A stretch of DNA of 36,754 nucleotides from F1-20-MAGs119 sp040401695 (GTDB lineage Bacteria > Actinomycetota > Acidimicrobiia > Acidimicrobiales > Ilumatobacteraceae), in the NCBI GenBank assembly GCA_040401695.1, contig JBBANY010000015.1, positions 1 through 36,754 on the forward strand. Reading direction: 5' to 3'. The notes below the pieces were generated by a model that was not told where the DNA came from, ran no database searches, and saw only the letters and a list, made by a program, of their open reading frames with translations. Of this stretch, positions 32,707 to 36,754 are shown piece by piece. Made by a program: the position numbers and the translations under genes. Numbering within the stretch: position 1 is the stretch's first letter; every line of letters starts with the position of its first letter.

Positions 32707-33549
32707 ATGCCCGAGCTGCCCGAAGTCGAGACCGTGCGACGATCGCTCGACGCCGCGGTCGTCGGATCACGAGTGACCAGGGTCGACATCGGCCGGCTGC
32801 GCAGTGTGCGCCGCACGGGCCCCGAGGTGGTGCGGGCGGGTCTTCTCGGTGAGACCTTCACCACGACGCGTCGACGCGGCAAGTACCTGTTCTTCGATCT
32901 CGCGAACGGCAACTCGATGATGGTGCACCTGCGCATGAGCGGGCGGTTGCTGCTCGCGGCACCCGACTCTCCCCGCGAGGCGCACACGCACGTCGCACTG
33001 CTGCTCGAACGCAGTGGTGCCGACCCGACCGAGTTGAGATTCGTCGACCCCCGCACGTTCGGTGAGGTCGTCGTCTTCAACCCCGATGACGACCTCGTTC
33101 CCGAAGTCGGTCGACTCGGCCTCGACCCTCTCGTCGACGACTTCGACTTCGACGCGTTCCGTGATGCGGTCGCGGGTCGTCGCCGTGGCCTGAAGGCGGT
33201 GCTCCTTGATCAGGCGATCATTGCCGGCATCGGCAACATCTACGCCGACGAGATCATGCACCGCGCACGCCTGCGCTGGGATCGCCGGGTCGACACACTG
33301 GCAACCGCGCAGTTGAAGTTGCTGCACCGTATGACCGTGGAGGTCCTTCGCGAAGCCGTCGCCGCGGGCGGGTCGACTCTGTCCGACACGCAATACGTCG
33401 ACGCGCTCGGCCGTGAGGGCATTTTCCAGACCGAGCACCGCGTGTACGCGCGGGAGGGGGAGCGGTGCATCACGTGCGGCCGGGGGGTCATCCGCCGCGT
33501 GACGGGGGCGGGTCGATCGACCCATTTTTGTCCCGTCTGTCAGCGCTGA
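32707..33549 (+). CDS. mutM: Formamidopyrimidine-DNA glycosylase (Fpg/MutM)
   Basis: This 280-residue glycosylase/AP lyase removes 8-oxoguanine. It begins MPELPEVETVRRSL with the catalytic Pro2 and Glu3, has the Lys59 region RRRGKYLFFDL, a helix-two-turn-helix (GIGNIYADEIMHRARL) and a zinc finger at the end (CITCGRGVIRRV and FCPVCQR, four Cys). Length is standard. It sits between rnc and smc as in Mycobacterium (rnc-fpg-smc). I saw no ribosome binding site; it probably depends on translation of rnc just upstream. Confidence 0.96.
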   Translation: MPELPEVETVRRSLDAAVVGSRVTRVDIGRLRSVRRTGPEVVRAGLLGETFTTTRRRGKYLFFDLANGNSMMVHLRMSGRLLLAAPDSPREAHTHVALLLERSGADPTELRFVDPRTFGEVVVFNPDDDLVPEVGRLGLDPLVDDFDFDAFRDAVAGRRRGLKAVLLDQAIIAGIGNIYADEIMHRARLRWDRRVDTLATAQLKLLHRMTVEVLREAVAAGGSTLSDTQYVDALGREGIFQTEHRVYAREGERCITCGRGVIRRVTGAGRSTHFCPVCQR

Positions 33550-33587
33550 TGGGCTCGCGGAAGGCGGTCCGAATCTGCCCGATCTTG

Positions 33588-33593
33588 TAAGTT
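33588..33593 (+). promoter_or_regulatory. Possible -10 box of smc
   Basis: TAAGTT lies 9 nt before the GTG of smc in the 53-nt gap after mutM, like the boxes before ettA and coaD. The spacing is at the long end of the pattern. Confidence 0.4.
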
Positions 33594-33602
33594 CGGATCG
33601 CT

Positions 33603-36600
33603 GTGTTTCTCAAGTCCCTGACCCTGAAAGGCTTCAAATCCTTCGCCGACACCACGGTGATGGAACTGGAACCCGGGGTCACCGTCGTCGTTGGCCCCAA
33701 CGGTTCGGGCAAGTCGAACGTCGTCGACGCCATCGCGTGGGTCCTTGGTGCGCAGGCACCGTCGGCCGTGCGCAGCCAGAAGATGGACGACGTCATCTTC
33801 GCGGGCACCGAAAAGCGACCCGCCCTCGGTCGTGCCGAGGTGGTGCTCACACTCGACAACTCCGCGGGCCTCTTGCCGATCGAATTCACCGAGGTCACGG
33901 TCGGTCGCACGCTCTTTCGTTCGGGTGAAAGCGAATATTCGATCAACGGCGTCGAGTGTCGACTGCTCGACGTGCAGGAACTGCTGTCCGACGCAGGCGT
34001 CGGTCGCCAGCAGCACGTCATCATCAGTCAGGGCCAGATCGATGCCGTGCTGAACGCACGCCCCGAAGACCGCCGCGCCATCATCGAAGAGGCGGCCGGC
34101 GTGTTGAAGTACCGCAAGCGCAAGGAAAAAGCGGAACGGCGCCTCGACAGCACCGAAGCCAACCTTCTGCGCGTCCAGGACCTCATCCGTGAGGTGCGCC
34201 GTCAGTTGCGCCCGCTCGAACGTCAGGCCGAAGCGGCGCGCCGACATGGCGAACTCGTCACAGAACTGAAGGCGCTCCAGATCTACGTCGCGGGTCGCGA
34301 GATCGCCTCGACCCGCGCCCGTCTCGTGGCCCTCGCCGGGGACAAGGCCAACGGTGTGCGCACCGAGCAGGAACTGCGTGCTCGCCTCGCCGGGCTCGAC
34401 ACCCTGGTGTTGTCGTCCGAGGCCGAACTGACCGCTCTCGGCGACACCGGGGTCAGCGACCAGTTGGTGCGCGTCGAGCAACTGCGCGAGCGAGCGCGCG
34501 GCCTTGCGGCGCTTTTGGCCGAGCGGCGTCGTTCGATGGAGCGTGACCGGAGTCAGTTCATGGACGCCGACGTGATGGCCTCGCTCGAGGTCGACGCGGC
34601 AGCGCTGCGGGAAGAACTTGATTCGATAAACGCGGAACTATCGCTCGTCGATCCCGAGCGTGAGTCGCTCGAGCGCGATGAAGCAGATTTCGCCGCGCGC
34701 CGGGAAGCCGCGGGTGACGACGATGTTCCCGAGATGCCGACACCCGTTGCGGCGAGTGCGGCTGCCGAGGTGCGCGGAGAACTGCGCACCCTGCGCGCAA
34801 ACGACGAACGCGACCGTGCCGAACTGCAGCGTGTCGCCACACGCATCGCGCAGCTCGACGACAGGGCGATGCGTCTCGCGGCCGACGTCGAGCGCCTCGG
34901 CAACGAATACGAATCAGCCGAAGGCGCGGCAAAGCGCATCGAGGACGAGGTGCGCGGCCAGTCCGAACGTCGGGCCGCCGCCGAAGTCGCGCTCGACGCA
35001 GCCACGCAAGCCGGCGCCAACGCGGCTGCAGCACTGGCGCACTGGAACGCCCGCGTCGAGGTGCTGCGCGAAGCTCTCGAAACCGCACGCAGCCGCGCCG
35101 GACTGCAGCATCTTGCCGACGTGGACGGCGTGGTTGGTGCCCTCGTTGACCTCGTTCGCATCGAAGACGGATGGGAGGCCGCGGTGCACGCGGCCCTCGG
35201 CGATGCGGTCGCCGGCATCGTGATGCGCGATGCGTCTGCCGCGCGCGCAGCCTTGTCCAGCCTCGATTCGATGAACGTGAATGGCGCAGTTCTGGCACTC
35301 GGTGGTGCGCGCGAATCGATCGTGGCCGCCCCCGCCGGCGCACGACCGGTTCGCGGAGTCGTACGTGCCGCCGGACTCGATGCGGGTGCGATCGATGCTC
35401 TGCTCGACACGCTGCTTTCACGAGCGTTCATCGCCGATTCGTGGGCGACTGCGGTCGACATCGCACTCTCGAATCCCATGCTGCACGTGGTCACGCGTCG
35501 TGGCGATCGCTTCGCGCCATCGGGGTGGCGCATCGGTGGTCAGGCCGATGCGGTGACCGCGGCCGCGCTCGACGATGCGGTTGCACGGCAGTCCGAGGCG
35601 AACACCGAATCAGAACGCCGCGCCGGCGAGTTGGCGCGCGCCCGGGCCGAAATGCAGTCCGCGCGTGACTCCTTCGCCGAACTCGAGCGTCGTCACGAAC
35701 ACCTGACGCGTGCACGTCTGTCAGCGGCCGAGAGTCTGCAACGAGTGACGGGGGAGCGGCGTGAAGTCATGGCCGAGCTCGATGCCGTTCGCTCGCAGCG
35801 CGACGACGTCTCGGGCCGTCTCGAACGGGCAGCGTCGCGGCTTGCGGAGCTCGAAGCAGTTCTTCCGCGTCTCGAAGCCGACGAGGCGATGGAGGCCGAG
35901 ACGATGCGCACCATCGGTGCCGCACGAGCGGGGCTTGATGCCGAGGCCTCGCGACTGGCATTGCGGCGCAAAGACCTCGAGGTGAAGTCCGTCGGCCTCG
36001 TCGAGCGTCAGCAGTTCGTGCAGCGCCGACTCGACGAAACCGAGTCCCGTCTGGCCGCCGACGCCGACGCGCGCGCGCAGGCCGCAGAGCAGCGGATTCG
36101 TCTGCAGCGCGCATTCGATGCGATCGTCGGTCTCAGCGACCTCGTCGACCGGCACCGCATCACCACGGAGGCCTTGCTCGTCGAACTTCACGAGGCCCGT
36201 CGCCGCCAAAGCGACGAGGTGCGCGAGGTCGCGGCACGACTCGACACGGCACGACGCGAACGGCAGGCGACCGAACGCGAACTCGACGAACAGCGCGAAC
36301 GCGGCCGGCGCATCGAGATCGACGAGGCCGAAGTGCGGATGAGACTCGAAGCGGCCGTCGAATCACTGCGTCGCGATCTCGAGGTCGAACCCGAAGTCGC
36401 CGAGGCGACGGAGATGCCGCCTATTGCCGAAGGCATCACCCCGATTGCGCGAGTGCGTGAACTCGAACGTGAGTTACGCCTCATGGGTCCGATCAATCCG
36501 CTCGCGCTGCAAGAGTTCACGGAGCTCCAGAAGCGCCACGAATTCCTCGAAGCCCAGCTCGAGGACGTGCGCAACACTCGACGGGATCTTCTGCGCGTCA

Positions 36601-36754
36601 TCAAGGCAGTCGACGAAGAGATCCAGTCGGTGTTCGGTACCGCGTTCCAGGACGTCGCCCGCAATTTCCAGGAACTCTTCGGAGGTCTCTTCCCGGGCGG
36701 TTCGGGACGTCTCACGTTGACCCTGCCCGAGGACCTGTTGAACACGGGTATCGA
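33603..36754 (+). CDS. smc: Chromosome segregation protein SMC (3' end cut by window)
   Basis: The frame runs 1050 codons to the window edge without a stop. It begins MFLKSLTLKGFKSFADTTV with Walker A GPNGSGKSN (31-39), then AIAWVLGAQAPSAVRSQKM, Q-loop region VIISQGQIDAVLNARPEDRR and the AAGVLKYRKRK motif. A long coiled coil follows, then a hinge domain (about 505-645, with DVDGVVGALVDLV and later GWRIGGQAD), a second coiled coil, and FGGLFPGGSGRLTLTLPED at the edge. The LSGGE signature and Walker B lie beyond the window. SMC with ScpAB organises and segregates chromosomes. In related genomes ftsY follows. The GTG start is fixed by homology. Confidence 0.95.
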   Translation, partial: MFLKSLTLKGFKSFADTTVMELEPGVTVVVGPNGSGKSNVVDAIAWVLGAQAPSAVRSQKMDDVIFAGTEKRPALGRAEVVLTLDNSAGLLPIEFTEVTVGRTLFRSGESEYSINGVECRLLDVQELLSDAGVGRQQHVIISQGQIDAVLNARPEDRRAIIEEAAGVLKYRKRKEKAERRLDSTEANLLRVQDLIREVRRQLRPLERQAEAARRHGELVTELKALQIYVAGREIASTRARLVALAGDKANGVRTEQELRARLAGLDTLVLSSEAELTALGDTGVSDQLVRVEQLRERARGLAALLAERRRSMERDRSQFMDADVMASLEVDAAALREELDSINAELSLVDPERESLERDEADFAARREAAGDDDVPEMPTPVAASAAAEVRGELRTLRANDERDRAELQRVATRIAQLDDRAMRLAADVERLGNEYESAEGAAKRIEDEVRGQSERRAAAEVALDAATQAGANAAAALAHWNARVEVLREALETARSRAGLQHLADVDGVVGALVDLVRIEDGWEAAVHAALGDAVAGIVMRDASAARAALSSLDSMNVNGAVLALGGARESIVAAPAGARPVRGVVRAAGLDAGAIDALLDTLLSRAFIADSWATAVDIALSNPMLHVVTRRGDRFAPSGWRIGGQADAVTAAALDDAVARQSEANTESERRAGELARARAEMQSARDSFAELERRHEHLTRARLSAAESLQRVTGERREVMAELDAVRSQRDDVSGRLERAASRLAELEAVLPRLEADEAMEAETMRTIGAARAGLDAEASRLALRRKDLEVKSVGLVERQQFVQRRLDETESRLAADADARAQAAEQRIRLQRAFDAIVGLSDLVDRHRITTEALLVELHEARRRQSDEVREVAARLDTARRERQATERELDEQRERGRRIEIDEAEVRMRLEAAVESLRRDLEVEPEVAEATEMPPIAEGITPIARVRELERELRLMGPINPLALQEFTELQKRHEFLEAQLEDVRNTRRDLLRVIKAVDEEIQSVFGTAFQDVARNFQELFGGLFPGGSGRLTLTLPEDLLNTGI

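Overview
The window looks like the chromosome of a high-GC actinobacterium, probably of the class Acidimicrobiia (Ilumatobacter or marine Acidimicrobiia type). The signs are a fused actinobacterial E2-E1 2-oxoglutarate decarboxylase (Kgd), a SepIVA-like DivIVA-family protein next to coaD, a UvrD helicase with a C-terminal HRDC-like domain, a GTP-type PEP carboxykinase, an alpha-methylacyl-CoA racemase-type CoA transferase, and many genes whose start codon lies 6-9 nt after a TANNNT box (leaderless transcription). The class is an inference; no rRNA is present. Genes are packed tightly, no gap exceeds 300 bases, and I see no tRNA, rRNA, CRISPR, insertion sequence or prophage.

Layout. 1-2755 (minus): ettA, a small membrane protein and a cysQ/inositol-monophosphatase gene that runs off the left edge, overlapping as one operon. 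2864-6279: a PuuD-like membrane protein with a strong terminator, a stand-alone molybdopterin oxidoreductase and, convergent to it, a blue-copper lipoprotein. 6370-9984: kgd. 10001-13428: a HAD hydrolase facing away from a NYN-S1-lysine-tail protein, exonuclease III and a hotdog thioesterase. 13387-16635: a UvrD-like helicase sharing a tiny divergent promoter with a PH-domain membrane protein, then an orphan BtuF-like protein. 16640-21525: aldo/keto reductase, alpha/beta hydrolase, CoA transferase/racemase, LmbE-type deacetylase, histidine phosphatase and a small membrane protein, several overlapping. A 21-bp perfect inverted repeat then separates this from pckG (minus), a cold-shock-like gene and rpmB.

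The right third (23968-36754) is an ancient housekeeping cluster: rpmB, fakA-like, recG, rsmD, coaD, sepIVA-like, DUF177, rpmF, plsX, acpP, rnc, mutM and smc (cut by the right edge). It unites pieces known from Bacillus (rpmB-yloV-recG-plsX-acpP-rnc-smc) and from Mycobacterium (recG-rsmD-coaD; sepIVA-DUF177-rnc-fpg-smc). It links phospholipid initiation, coenzyme A, ribosome assembly, septation and chromosome segregation.

No obvious new multi-gene system stands out. The most interesting signals are: the repeated leaderless promoter pattern, including cases where the stop codon of one gene is part of the -10 box of the next; the NYN-S1-histone-H1-like protein; the long perfect inverted repeat at 21534-21580; and a molybdopterin enzyme that, by manual alignment, lacks the usual protein ligand to molybdenum.
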